From the NCBI GenBank assembly GCA_009602735.1, contig WELA01001245.1, positions 1 through 50,540 of the forward strand: a DNA stretch of 50,540 nucleotides, written 5' to 3'. The position numbers and the translations under genes are program-made. The notes beneath the pieces are model-generated. The model saw only the letters and a list, made by a program, of their open reading frames with translations, was not told the origin of the DNA and did no database searches. The DNA is from Mesotaenium endlicherianum (lineage: Eukaryota; Streptophyta; Zygnematophyceae; Zygnematales; Mesotaeniaceae). Shown one piece after another: positions 30,608 through 41,265 of this stretch. The stretch's first letter is position 1; each line of letters begins with the position of its first letter.

Positions 30608-31761
30608 TGTCGTAACAGTGGCCGTCGACGGACCCTAGGCATCGACACCCCTAATCTTCACAAGTGCGGAAATAGCATGGACCGGACATGACCCTAAGGG
30701 ACTAGGCGTGGACTGGCTAACCGAAGTGCTGTGGGTAAAAACTCCCCTTATTAGGGGGAGAAGCCTACAGCTTATGAGCTGTAAATGAAAAAGAATACGA
30801 GAGGTTTGAACTGGGCACTACTGGGCAACTGAGCAGCTACAAAGGATTAACTAGAGAGCGAAAAAAGAGCTATGAAAATGTAAACGAGCTAAGGCGGAGT
30901 AGTATTACCCGGAGCGTGAGTGCACGAACCCTCTATGTCGAGCAAACTATTAGTGGAAAGCTATGTTACAGCCGCGAGAAAGAATGGGGTGTTCGCGACT
31001 AAATGTGAGTGGTGATGGGCACTACGAGCAACCTACACATAGAAGTGAGGAAAGCGAGAGTGGATAAGCACACACTATGAGCATTTAGTCACATAGAAAC
31101 AATTATCCTCTCACTCATAAAAACGAACATACAAAACCAACACCGAAATGGTGCTAGCTCGCGGCCTAAGTAGCGTGCTCTTGAATGCTATGCCCAGTGC
31201 CTACAAAACTCACCAAACTCTAGACTCTACGATGAACGCGTCATCGCGTCATCTCACACAAATCCACAATAAACTAAATATGGAAAAGAAGAGAACTTAG
31301 TGGTTGACAGACACACGTACAACTCAACGACTATGGCCAAAAGGGAACCCGACACCCCAATGTCCCCTACTCTCCCTAACCCCTAGCAATCCTTGGGCAT
31401 ACCCATGGGGATTGCCTATGGTACAATGATGATCTAGCCATGGACCATGGGCGATCCCCCTGGGTACCCGCGCCGACCCTTCAGGCGAGCGAACTTGAGG
31501 GTCGACCTCCACACATGTGGGCGGCAACACCATGTGTGGAGGTAAAGAAAGTGCGCGTGATCTGGGAAGGGCCTCACAGCTGCTCAAAAGCAGAACCTCG
31601 TGAGCAGATCCTGGGTCCCAGGGTTCACCACCAGGGCACATAGACTAGACCATCCTCACCTACCGCCCTAACCCGACTAACCACTAGAGCCTGCAAGTGA
31701 CCCTCCACCCTCAAGGAACCACTAGACACCCAAAGAGGACTCGACAAGGACGGGCACGACA
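30608..31761 (+). mobile_element. Solo LTR, family F
   Basis: 1154 bp with inverted ends TGTCG and CGACA, flanked by AGAG on both sides, exactly interrupting a family A pol reading of TCTAGAGAGTGCATC. No coding region of note. It contains a perfect 13-bp inverted repeat (ACCTCCACACATG at 31505-31517, complement at 31531-31543) and a CTCCCC...GGGGAG hairpin near 30742. It is unrelated to families A, B and C. Orientation is arbitrary. Confidence 0.75.
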
Positions 31762-33960
31762 AGAGTGCATCAGCAAGATTTAACTTCCCTGGTTTGTAGT
31801 CAATCTGGACTTGGAATTGCTCCAGCATCTGGCTCCAGCGGTTCTCCCTCCTCGACAGCTTGGACTTCTTCTGAAAGTGAGTCAGAGCTAAATGATCTGT
31901 AATCACCTTAAAAGCTTTACCATGTAAGTATACTGTCCACTGTTTGAGCACATTAACGATAGCAAGCAGCCCTTTATCATGCACGGAATAGTTAATTTCA
32001 GCTGGGTTGAATTTCAAAGACTCATACAGCACAGGGTGCCACTCCTGCCGTACCTTACCATCCTTTGTGGTTTTGTCAGCAGGCTGCAACAAAATAGCAC
32101 CCATGGCAAAGTCAGAAGCATCAGTAATCACCTGCACAGGTTTGTTGGGGTCATACACGGCTAGGACTGGGGCGGAACAAAGAGCATCTTTAAGGGTCTG
32201 GAAGGCAGCCTGCTGCTCTTCCCCCCACACATACCCTATGTCCTTCTTAATAAGGTCAGTCAGTTTACTGGCCTTTGTAGAATAATTCTCAATAATTCTC
32301 CTTAGTAGTTAGCCAACCCAAGGAAGGATCTAACTTCAGAGCCAGACTGTGGTACAGGCCAATCCCTTATGGTCTGGACTTTCTTAGGATCCACACTGAT
32401 GCCTTCTTTACCGACAACGTGGCCTAAGAATTTAATGCTTTCCTCGAAGAAATCATACTTCCTCATTTTAGCATATAAGTGATTTCTTCTCAGAGTGTCC
32501 ACGACTGTCCATGAGTGTGCAGCATGTTGAGCTTCATCTTTCGAGAAAATTAAAATATCATCCAAGGAAGACTTGCACAAACTTATCCACGTAAGGTTTG
32601 AAAATGTCATTCATAGCGCCCATGAAGGTTGCAGGAGCATTAGTCAGTCCAAATGGCATCACATTAAACTCATAGTGTCCATAAAGTGTGCATAAGGCAG
32701 TCTTGTGTTCATCTCCCTCAGCAAATCTGATTTGATGATAACCACTCTTGAGATCTATCTTACTGAACATTTTAGCACCAGATAGGGTATCAAGCAAGTC
32801 CTCGATTCTGAGTGAAGCATACTTGTTTTTTACTGTAAAACTGTTAAGAGCTCTGTAATCAACGCATATCCGCATACTTCCATCTTTTTTCTTAACAAAT
32901 AGGATGGGTGCGCCATAAGGTGATTTACGGGGGGAAATATAACCATTTTCCTCAAGCTTTGCAATCTGTGTTTTCATCTCTTCGCTCTCCACATAAGACA
33001 AGCCATAAGTGCGTTGCCAGGGTGACTGACTTTCAGGTAATAAATCAATTCTGTGATCTACTTCCCTCTTAGGGGGTATTCCTGGAGGCATATTAAATAC
33101 ATCCGTGTACTGAGCAACAATTTTTGCAGCAGTAGGGTGCTCTGGAGGGCTTACCTTTTTCTCAACCACTTCTTCAGGTTCAGAGGGTACTTCTCTTAGC
33201 AGCAGACAAAACATTCTGTCTTCCTTCTGGTTCTAGCTTTCGATGAACTCCATTGCATTCAGCAATTTGCATCCTCCTGGAAGTCTCTTCTTTTCCTTCA
33301 TTTGCCATCCACACAGGACAAGAGGAAGAGCACTGGTGGGTGCCAAGTTAGTCTGCCCATCACTGGCTCCTCTCACTTTAACTGTACCTCTGCTCCAACA
33401 CACTTCAGCTTGATGTCTACTAAGCCAGGACCTGCCTAGCACAAGATCATAAAAGCCAGTGTTGAGTACCTCAAATGTAAGCATTTCAGTTAGAATTGCA
33501 ATGCCAGAACCTTACTGGACCTCAATAGGCTTCGTTATAATTCCTCCCGGGATACTTGAGGCATCTCCAAGGAATATTTTTCTATTCTCTTGGGTGATAG
33601 TAGGCAGCCTTAGCCGCTTAACTAAGTCCTTAAGTATGTGACGCCCCTCCGTCAACAAATGCCCTCACCTTCTTACCTTGAATTATGCAATGCAGTAGGA
33701 TAGGGGGGACTGACTTTTCCTGACTTTCGTGTTGTTCTCCTGACTTAGCAAAGAAATGTTAGACATCAGGTGGAACAAGATCATCCAGAGTGTGCACTCT
33801 CTAGAGATCTATGTTCTATGGTCTCCTTTATCTGTCTGTCAGGCATGCATAGTGAATCCAATTCAGCAGGACCCATAATACCTGCTACGAGGGCAGCTAG
33901 TGACGACTCACTATCTCTAGCATCCTCACAGTCAGTAGACTGGATTACTGACTGTTGCTG
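31762..33960 (-). pseudogene. Outer family A pol: protease, RT, RNase H
   Basis: Homologous throughout to the inner pol. It shows protease C-terminal part ([16 protein letters not shown]), RT ([41 protein letters not shown]) and RNase H ([36 protein letters not shown]). Several frameshifts break it: one just before the active-site LDD (near 32560-32610), one near 32290 and one near 33230. The protease start near 33640-33800 is degraded. It is non-functional and older than the inner copy. Confidence 0.8.
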
Positions 33961-33964
33961 TCAC

Positions 33965-35382
33965 TTAAAGGCTGGTCTTTCCTCTCGACCTTTGGGAGGT
34001 GCTTAACTGGACACTACTCTCTGAGGTGACCCAGCTGCTGGCAATGGAAGCAAACAGATTTTGCTGAGGCTGGTCTCGGCTTAGTCCTACCACCACCTCT
34101 TCCATAGCCACCTCGAGAGTAACCACCTCTCCATCTAGACTGTATAGCATTATACTCATACTCGTACTCATCACCCTGATCATCCTCAGCCTGGTCTCCT
34201 TCAATTGCATTGTAGGACCCGTGGGGCTTTTTGACAATCTTAGACACCAAAGCATTACTCTGGTGCTTGTGATTGAACTGCTGCTGATCCCAGGCATCAG
34301 CGTCCTGGATCAAGTCAGCCAGTTTCTCATATTTCTTTTCAGCGAAGTGACCAGAGACTTCGGATTTCAAACCATACCTGAAGTATGCTATCATACACCG
34401 CTCTGGCAAGTCTGGCTGCTTCATCATGTTCTCCTGGAACTTTTGAGCAAACTCAGCAACTGAAGTGGTCTGCTTCAGTGTCAAGGAGATCATTGCATAG
34501 ATAGCTTTCTCCTGCTGATTGATGACATCAAACTTCTCATGCAGTTTCTCGACAAACTCTACCCAAGTAGGGTCATCGAGTTGCTGAAACTTACGCTCTC
34601 CTTCCCAATACAGCCACCAGTCTGCTGCACTGCCTTTCAGTAGAGCATCAGTATGCCCAACCTTCTCGTAATCCTGCAATTCTAGGTAGTTCTCCAGCCA
34701 CTGCTCAACATCAGCGAGAAGCTTGATCAGGTTATACTTTTTGTTTCCCTCAGGATCATAGTCCTGGGGAGGTTTCGGCTTAGGCTTACTAGGCCCTCTG
34801 CCACCACCACCAGTGGTTTGAGAACCCAGTTGGTCTCTGTCCCGCAGCAGAGACGATATGATTCTTTTGTCCTCCTGTTGGGACTGATACATGCTCGTCA
34901 TTTGCGATTGCATTTGCGCAAGTAATGCTCCCAAATCCACACTCTGAGGTGGGATTCTAGCAAATGCAGCAGTAGCAGTGGCATCCACTCGCTGAGTAGT
35001 GTCCTCAACAGTTCCTCTCGCTCCTGCAGCAGCAATTTTTGCCGCATTCAACCGGTCACAAATTTGACCTAGAGGCACATTAAGTTGTACAGCAGGAGGT
35101 GGGTTCAAAACATTGGCCCTTGCTGCCATACGTGTTCAACAGTGCGCTCGTCCGCTGGCTGTCCTTCCCTCCATTCTGTATCTTCAGCAGCTTTTGCTAA
35201 TCGTTCGGCTTCTAGTCTAAGTCTTTCCTCCTCAGCCTGCTGTGTTGCGACTGCAACAATAGCAGCTGCCTCATCTGCAACCTCTCTAGCTGCAGTATCT
35301 GCCACTGCTTCAGAATAGGTACGGGTTCCCGCTACATGGCTTTCAGCCTGATTTTTGACATTCTCGTTATCCTTGTTGCGCC
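33965..35382 (-). pseudogene. Gag of outer family A element
   Basis: Same protein as the inner gag: Ala/Glu-rich N-terminus, capsid domain (WWLYWEGERKFQQL, FDVINQQEKAIYAMISL), Arg/Gly box and zinc knuckle CFHCQQLGH. A frameshift near 35120 and a stop in the knuckle (CAG to TAG, before the last Cys) disable it. The first ~20 codons are replaced: the frame runs into the 160-bp tandem repeats at about 35383, so the LTR and primer site were removed. Confidence 0.8.
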
Positions 35383-36022
35383 TTTCGACCGACATCTGAA
35401 ATTTGCAACTGGTCAGTAAATCGCGTCCTCACCTTGTCAGGGCAAATTGTACTCAGACTTGAGCAAGCCTCTCAAGAATTGTGAGCTTGAGAAACAAAAG
35501 TGTTCAAAAGGTACTCAAGAATTTTGCTTCTCAAGAATTGATTTTCGACCGACATCTGAAATTTGCAACGGGTCAGTAAATCGCGTCCTCACCTTGTCAG
35601 GGCAAATTGTACTCAGACTTGAGCAAGCCTCTCAAGAATTGTGAGCTTGAGAAACAAAAGTGTTCAAAAGGTACTCAAGAATTTTGCTTCTCAAGAATTG
35701 ATTTTCGACCGACATCTGAAATTTGCAACGGGTCAGTAAATCGCGTCCTCACCTTGTCAGGGCAAATTGTACTCAGACTTGAGCAAGCCTCTCAAGAATT
35801 GTGAGCTTGAGAAACAAAAGTGTTCAAAAGGTACTCAAGAATTTTGCTTCTCAAGAATTGATTTTCGACCGACATCTGAAATTTGCAACGGGTCAGTAAA
35901 TCGCGTCCTCACCTTGTCAGGGCAAATTGTACTCAGACTTGAGCAAGCCTCTCAAGAATTGTGAGCTTGAGAAACAGAAGTGTAAAAAAGGTACTCAAGA
36001 ATTTTGCTTCTCAAGAATTGAT
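35383..36022. repeat. 160-bp tandem repeat, four units
   Basis: Units start at about 35383, 35543, 35703 and 35863 and are nearly identical. The first has ACTGGT where the others have ACGGGT, and the last has AAAAAAGG in place of TCAAAAGG. Each unit carries three CTCAAGAATT motifs, so there is an internal sub-repeat. The array directly abuts the broken gag of the outer family A element and ends about 75 bp before a tRNA gene. A 65-residue frame repeats in each unit but is a by-product of the repeat. Confidence 0.9.
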
Positions 36023-36095
36023 TTTCAAGAGGCGATTTGCGTCCGCAATAGGCAGAAAGGGCAAACCCTCCAATTCAACAAGTTCAACGTCGCTG

Positions 36096-36168
36096 CGATC
36101 ATGCTGGGGATCGAACCCAGAATCTCTGGTTTCGTAGACCAGCGCCTTATCCATTGGGCCACACGACC
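36096..36168 (-). tRNA. tRNA-Arg (ACG anticodon)
   Basis: A 73-nt cloverleaf on the minus strand without intron. The acceptor stem GGTCGTG pairs with CATGATC (two G-U pairs), followed by discriminator G. The D arm contains TGGCCCAATGGATAAGGC. The anticodon arm is CTGGT-CTACGAA-ACCAG with anticodon ACG (reads CGU, and CGC/CGA after inosine). The T arm is CTGGG-TTCGATC-CCCAG. Box A and box B are both canonical. The sequence is very close to land-plant nuclear tRNA-Arg(ACG). CCA is not encoded, as is normal for a nuclear gene. Confidence 0.93.
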
Positions 36169-36855
36169 TTTACGTCTTGGACACATAGCAAAAAATAATC
36201 ATCATTTCTTTTTGCAGCAAGGTTTGGTCATTTTTGTTTAGGCGATGGCAACCCCAAGGCTACAATCTTCATTTGTCGACTGAAAATAGCTCCATTTTAC
36301 CCCTATACTCGGCCTGAATGCTTTTAAAACTGTACGAGAGGATTGTGGTAACCGCCCGAAACACGCACGGTGCATTTTTCTTTGAGTTTCTTCTCAACCA
36401 GTTCTGAACTGCTCTGGAGTCTCGACCTCCATACATTGGACGCACCCTGCGTGTCGACGGGTAAGAAAACAGTCACACTTGCATGCAAGCAGTCTCCCCC
36501 ATGTGAGGACTTCTCGTTCGGTACGGTAATCTTAAGAACGTCATCAGATAAAAAATATGTCGTCAAGCACCCGCTGCCCGCCCAAGACTCTGAGTGCAAG
36601 CTTTGCAGGAGGAAGTCAAGGTTGAAAGTTTGCGCTCTTTACTGTTGAATTCACTTTTTACTGCTTCAAGCAGCTTCAAGTTCTAGATGCGGCACAGGTT
36701 CCTTCTTCATAATTGAGAAGTGGTTGGCCAGAGCCAATAAGGGCTTTGTGAAAGCATGCCACGCCCTCACACATAACGGGGTAATGATTTGCCACAGAGT
36801 GTCTGCAGGAATTTTATGCCCTACTATGAGAACCACCCCCCTCCCACCCCCCCCC
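36169..36855. other. Unassigned sequence right of the tRNA gene
   Basis: No recognisable gene, LTR or repeat. Short open frames exist on both strands (for example 36370-36648 +, 36324-36599 -) but show no familiar domain. The segment ends in a run of C just before the gap. Confidence 0.5.
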
Positions 36856-36945
36856 NNNNNNNNNNNNNNNNNNNNNNNNNNNNNNNNNNNNNNNNNNNNN
36901 NNNNNNNNNNNNNNNNNNNNNNNNNNNNNNNNNNNNNNNNNNNNN
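36856..36945. other. Assembly gap (90 N)
   Basis: Ninety Ns flanked on both sides by C homopolymer (CCCCCCCC and CCCCC). The break probably reflects a C/G run that could not be sequenced through. Confidence 0.95.
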
Positions 36946-39113
36946 CCCCCGCTCTCGCCCTCGTGCATCAGCTTCATAAGCTGTCCAGTATGCCCCCTTA
37001 TTCTGCTTTCCTTCGTAGCTGACTCTGTGCACCATCGTCCCTCTTGCTTATCCCTCGTCCAGACCACCCTCCTCCACTGGTGTCATCGGTGAGGCAAAGA
37101 CCCGTCACACACGTGCTCCTTAGGCTTATCAATCTCTCATCGTTCCTCTGCATACAATCCTTCAAGGGAGGGTTTTCGGGGTAGGGTTCCGGGCGCTGCA
37201 GGCCGTGGCTGGGCTCTGAGTTTGGAGCTCTGCCTCCTCGCTTGCACAGCTGTAAGGCCCGTGATTCCTCACATCACTGAACTTCGCCAAACGCCCCCCC
37301 TGCTTACGCACACAACTCGCACACGCTGGTCCTTCATTATTTCAGGCCATGTGCCGGCCAAGGCTGCCCTCCCCCTCTCGTGGCTCCCTTCCTGCCAACC
37401 TGTCCCTTTTGTTGGCTTACCCACGGGGCTACCTCCCCTCAAAATCCACGCAACGTATTGCCCTGCCCTCCCCCCCCACACCCCCCCTCGGTCCACCCAA
37501 TTGGAGAGCTGGATCGTCTCAAGAGACCCTTGCTGGTCGCTGAAAATGCTCCCGGGTCAAACATCTGCCGTCCGGGCTGCTCCACCTATCAGTCTTCCGT
37601 GGATCGACCCACGGTAATATCGCTGTTCCCATGAGGGCTCCACGTGGCGGCTCCACGTGGCAGGTCGAGGGCGTCCATCGTGCCCTAACTGGCTGCAGGC
37701 GACCCTCTCCCTTGGTAGGGCACCTGCGAGTCAGCCTGCGACTGAGCCTGCGCCTATGAGAACGCGTCGACCCAGCTGGCGGCCCCCCGTCAGCTCCCTG
37801 CACCTCACTTGAGCTTACAATTGAATTGTGGTACTGTGGCTGAGGCCAGGGGCGGGGGAGAGGGGGGTGGAGAGTGGGGATGGGGGCCGAGGGTTTGCTG
37901 CACTCAAGCGTCAGCGAGACGGCGTGGTGATCGCCAGAGGCTCACGTCACTCTCTCTCTCCCCTCCCTCTCTCTCCCTCACTCACTGAGCAGCCCTCTGA
38001 GCTCGCCCCATCTGATGCTGGGCCGGCCGTCTCGCGGGAAGTGCGCATGCATGTATGCATCCATGCCAGCTGGCAGGCATAGGCACGTGTTGGGCGGGTG
38101 CACGAGCTGCTCACATGCGTCGACCTCCACTTGCTGGCCTCTTTGACTTGAGCTGGAGTGCGGGCGGCTGCTGCTGCATGGGGCGTGGGCAGAGTGCAGT
38201 GCTAGGGGCGTCTCCAAGGGCAGCATCTGCCTGAAGTGAAACTGAAGAGAAAGACAAAATTCAGAACTATAATGAGGAACGAGTACAAGAAGAAAGAAGG
38301 ACAAACACATGCAAGATCGAGAAGAAATACAGGAACAAGAACAAGAGATGATATGCGTTGTTTGTGAATCAATCTAGCGACCGGCGCCATCTGCACCCTC
38401 ACGCTGCTGCCTCCTTGAGTGACTCCGGTTTCTTCCGCAATCTTGCTGCGAGCCTCTGTGACCTCGTGCCCTTTCTCCAATCAAGACGCCCTGAATTTTG
38501 TCAGGGGTTGGATGCATGCTGGATGCGAGCCACGTCATCTGGCAGAAAAGATGGAAAGATGTCTACACTCCTTCGATCCAGCTGTCCTACAGTGTAGGTC
38601 ACTGTGTTGAGATTTCTGAAGTGGAGCACAGCGGTGCCGCCACCTGATATGCCCTGCGTGCGGCCTGATAAACCCCAATGTGCTTTGAGCCCCTGGCCGA
38701 AAGTGCAGTTACGATGCGACACCGTGCAAGCACGCCGTCTGGCCTGGACGCCTGGCTAGGAGTGCCGTGCCTCCCCCCCAAGCCATTGTCTTAGAGCAGA
38801 AGCTCGGCCCAGCATGTCGTAGCATGCAGCCCCTTGATCGCATGCACGCATGTCTACAGACGACGAAGAAAGTCCACAGAGGCTGAAAGTGGTGCGCCCG
38901 AGACAACAGTCTGTTGATTGCTCTTGCTCGTTCCCGTTGCCGTTCCTAGCGACACGTTAGGGCTCGTCTGCTCAGCTTTGTTACGCGTGTGGATGCAAAG
39001 GCGGTTGCACACGTCCAGCGCCCATGAGCAGCCGTGCAATGACAGCTGTTGTGGCGCCTCACGCCCGCATCCTACCTTCTCGAGATTGAAGCCCGCTTGA
39101 CTCTTTCTTATGC
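36946..39113. other. Unassigned, moderately GC-rich intergenic sequence
   Basis: About 2.2 kb without a convincing coding region. Open frames are short, overlap on both strands and are low in complexity. There is a CT/TC-rich stretch near 37951-37985 and a repeated CTCCACGTGGC (about 37639-37660). No transposon similarity is seen. It may be the 3' neighbourhood of the RKP-like gene to the right. Confidence 0.4.
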
Positions 39114-40494
39114 ACGCCGCTTGGGCTCAAGGTCACCCGTGTCACACGGACCGCGTGAATGGCACTAGAGGCACTGTTTGGGGTGCTCAGCCTCGATTGT
39201 GCTAAATGTAAGAGTGTGGGCGCGAGGTCCCCTCGCATGAGGAGGATAGGAGCGGAGAAGGGAAGCAGAGCGTGTTGGATACTACTTGGGTCATAGTGGA
39301 CAGTCACAGAATTACTTTTACTTGCAATCAAACCCCACGGCCTCTGAGCTATCGCTGCATTTGCACCGGCCACAATTTGAGCAATCACCACAGACAGTAA
39401 AACTCAAACCTTCGAGCTTTTTTATTGACCTGCGGCTTATTTTCACATTCGAGATTAATCCTATACATCGATACTGTCTGGGATTCATATCGACGAGAAT
39501 TGCTCAAGTGAATATGAGTCGTCCCAACTCTACACACTGATTGTTCAGACTCTGAGTAAACGAAGTGCGACTCCAAATCTAGGGCGCGAAATATGCTAGT
39601 ACTTGCTCAATTTCTGAACTGCCACGACTTGTTTGACATTTACATGTCGTGCACTCTTTATGTACGTCAATGATTATCATATCCCGTCCTTATCTCAAAC
39701 CAATATGCTGCTTCTGATAATGACTCCAAGAGTACAAAACACGTGAAAACACTGCTCACTTTGTCTTGACACACGTAAGCTCTGACTGCACGCCTGTGGA
39801 TGCTTAGGCAGTATTCACGAATGACATAGCCGTTAACCGAAGACGATTATCACATTTCACTAGAAACGACACCATGATAGCCAGTCGAAGAGAATGATTG
39901 CTCTTTGCAAGAAAAACAACCACAATTTTAAACCACCGGTTACACTTGTACACACACGTATTTACGAGGACCTTCCAACGAGAGGGCAGGGCGAGAGTCG
40001 CTGCTGGAGCCCGGCCCGACAACCGACACACGACACAACCCTCACCTAAGAAGCACTCAAGACTCGGAGAAGCCAACAGACAAGCTGGCAGTATGAACGC
40101 TGTAGACCTGGTAGTTTACGTCGTACCCATTAAACACCTCACAAACTTTTAGAGCACCAACTTACGATGCCTGAGTGCCCGCCAATCAGACTGATCGAGC
40201 TTCTGACTACAGAGCACTCTTTGGAGCGCACCAGCAATTCAGCTCTGCAGTGACCTCGGCAGGCTTCCTTGTGGTGTACCCACAGCAAGCAAGCAAACAA
40301 CCTAACCTTCTCATAGCAGCCGCTACGATGGTAAGCCTGAGCCTGAGCGCGCCTGCCTATGCGTACCCCCTCCGGTCCCAGGACTCAGACACACACATGC
40401 ACTCCCAGGCTCTCAGCGTGGCGATGCTCTTTGCCTCTCCAGTGCATCGCTCTGCGGAGCCAACCCCCCGCGGTGTCCACCTCTCTGATCGTAA
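39114..40494. other. 3' flank of RKP-like gene, no gene seen
   Basis: AT-richer than its surroundings. No domain-bearing frame was found on either strand. It probably contains the 3' UTR end and intergenic DNA downstream of the minus-strand ligase gene. The second copy is at 44828-46208. Confidence 0.4.
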
Positions 40495-40875
40495 GACTGC
40501 AACTGTCACTCTGAAGTGCCATCCTACGGCCGTCACTCTCTCGTATCACTCTGCAGTCATCACTCTGCAACATCGTCACGCTGTGCTTGCCGCTTTGCTC
40601 GCAGTGTCACAATGTCATGCTCGCCACTCTCTCGCGCGTCACCCTCCAGTGGTTGTCACTCAGCGGCCGTCGCTCTGCGGTCGTCACTCTGGGCAATACT
40701 GTCACGCCGTGCTTGCCAGACTTTGCTCGCAGTGTCACTACGTGACGCTCGCCAGTCTCTCGCGCGTCACCCTGCGGTGTCACAAAGGAGGGGTCGTCAC
40801 CCCTGCGCTCGTCACTCCCCTCTGCGGGCGTCACTTGCCACCGTCACTAGCGGGCATCACTGAGCAGCACCCCTC
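40495..40875. repeat. GTCAC-rich imperfect repeat block
   Basis: The heptamer-like motif (C)GTCACTC and variants occurs many times. A ~75-bp unit recurs about 123 bp apart (around 40575 and 40698): TGCTTGCC, then TTTGCTCGCAGTGTCAC, then CTCTCGCGCGTCACCCT. The block lies immediately 3' of the ligase stop codon, probably within its 3' UTR. The second copy is at 46209-46589. Confidence 0.7.
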
Positions 40876-40963
40876 TGCTATGCCACTCGCTCACAAGCAC
40901 ACCGCTGAGTCGCCCTGTGCTGTGCTGCGGCCGTTCTGCAATCGTCACTACTTCCTTGGAATG

Positions 40964-41265
40964 TCACTCTGCCGCGTAAGACTCTCGAGAGGGAAGCGCA
41001 GCAGCAACGGCGGCAGCCGCAGCGGCAGCGGCAGCGGCTGCAGCGGCTGCAGCGCCAGCGGGGAGAAGCTCGGCGATGGGGGCGTTGCAGAAGAAGCAGC
41101 GCTGGTGATTCAGCAGGTGGCGCGACACGCAGCGCCGGCACGAGCGGTGCTTGCACGGTGCAAACTCCGTGTCGATTGCACACGCGTAGCAGATGCTGCA
41201 CATCTCCTGCCCCCCCTCCTCGTCGTCCTCGTCCGCCTCCGCAGCTCCCTCGGCTCCCTTGCCAC
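40964..41265 (-). CDS. RKP: RKP-like terminal exon with RING finger (copy 1)
   Basis: 302 bp starting after TGTGCAG| and reading an acidic Glu/Asp stretch, then the RING finger (about 41203-41075), then AELLPAG and a run of some 15 Ala, ending in a TGA. The eight metal ligands of the RING are all present. The 2-base start phase fits the 1-base end of the preceding exon. Confidence 0.85.

Larger units (their letters stand above)
18293..35382 (-). mobile_element. Outer family A chromovirus, 5' truncated and multiply interrupted
   Basis: Minus-strand gypsy element of about 8.2 kb once insertions are discounted: 3' LTR (18293-19012), ORF3, integrase with chromodomain, RNase H, RT, protease and gag ending at 35382. 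It is interrupted by the inner family A element (22554-30317) and a solo LTR of family F (30608-31761). Its 5' LTR and primer site are gone, replaced by 160-bp tandem repeats. It carries many frameshifts and is older than the inner copy. Confidence 0.8.

Noticed and set aside
35383-36022. Possible CRISPR-like array
   Set aside because: Units are contiguous with no unique spacers, the period is 160 bp, and the context is eukaryotic.
35447-36241. 65-residue frame repeated four times
   Set aside because: It is a by-product of the 160-bp tandem repeat and starts in one unit and ends in the next.
36324-36648. Overlapping 91- and 92-codon frames on both strands
   Set aside because: No recognisable domain, and neither is supported by neighbours or conservation in the window.
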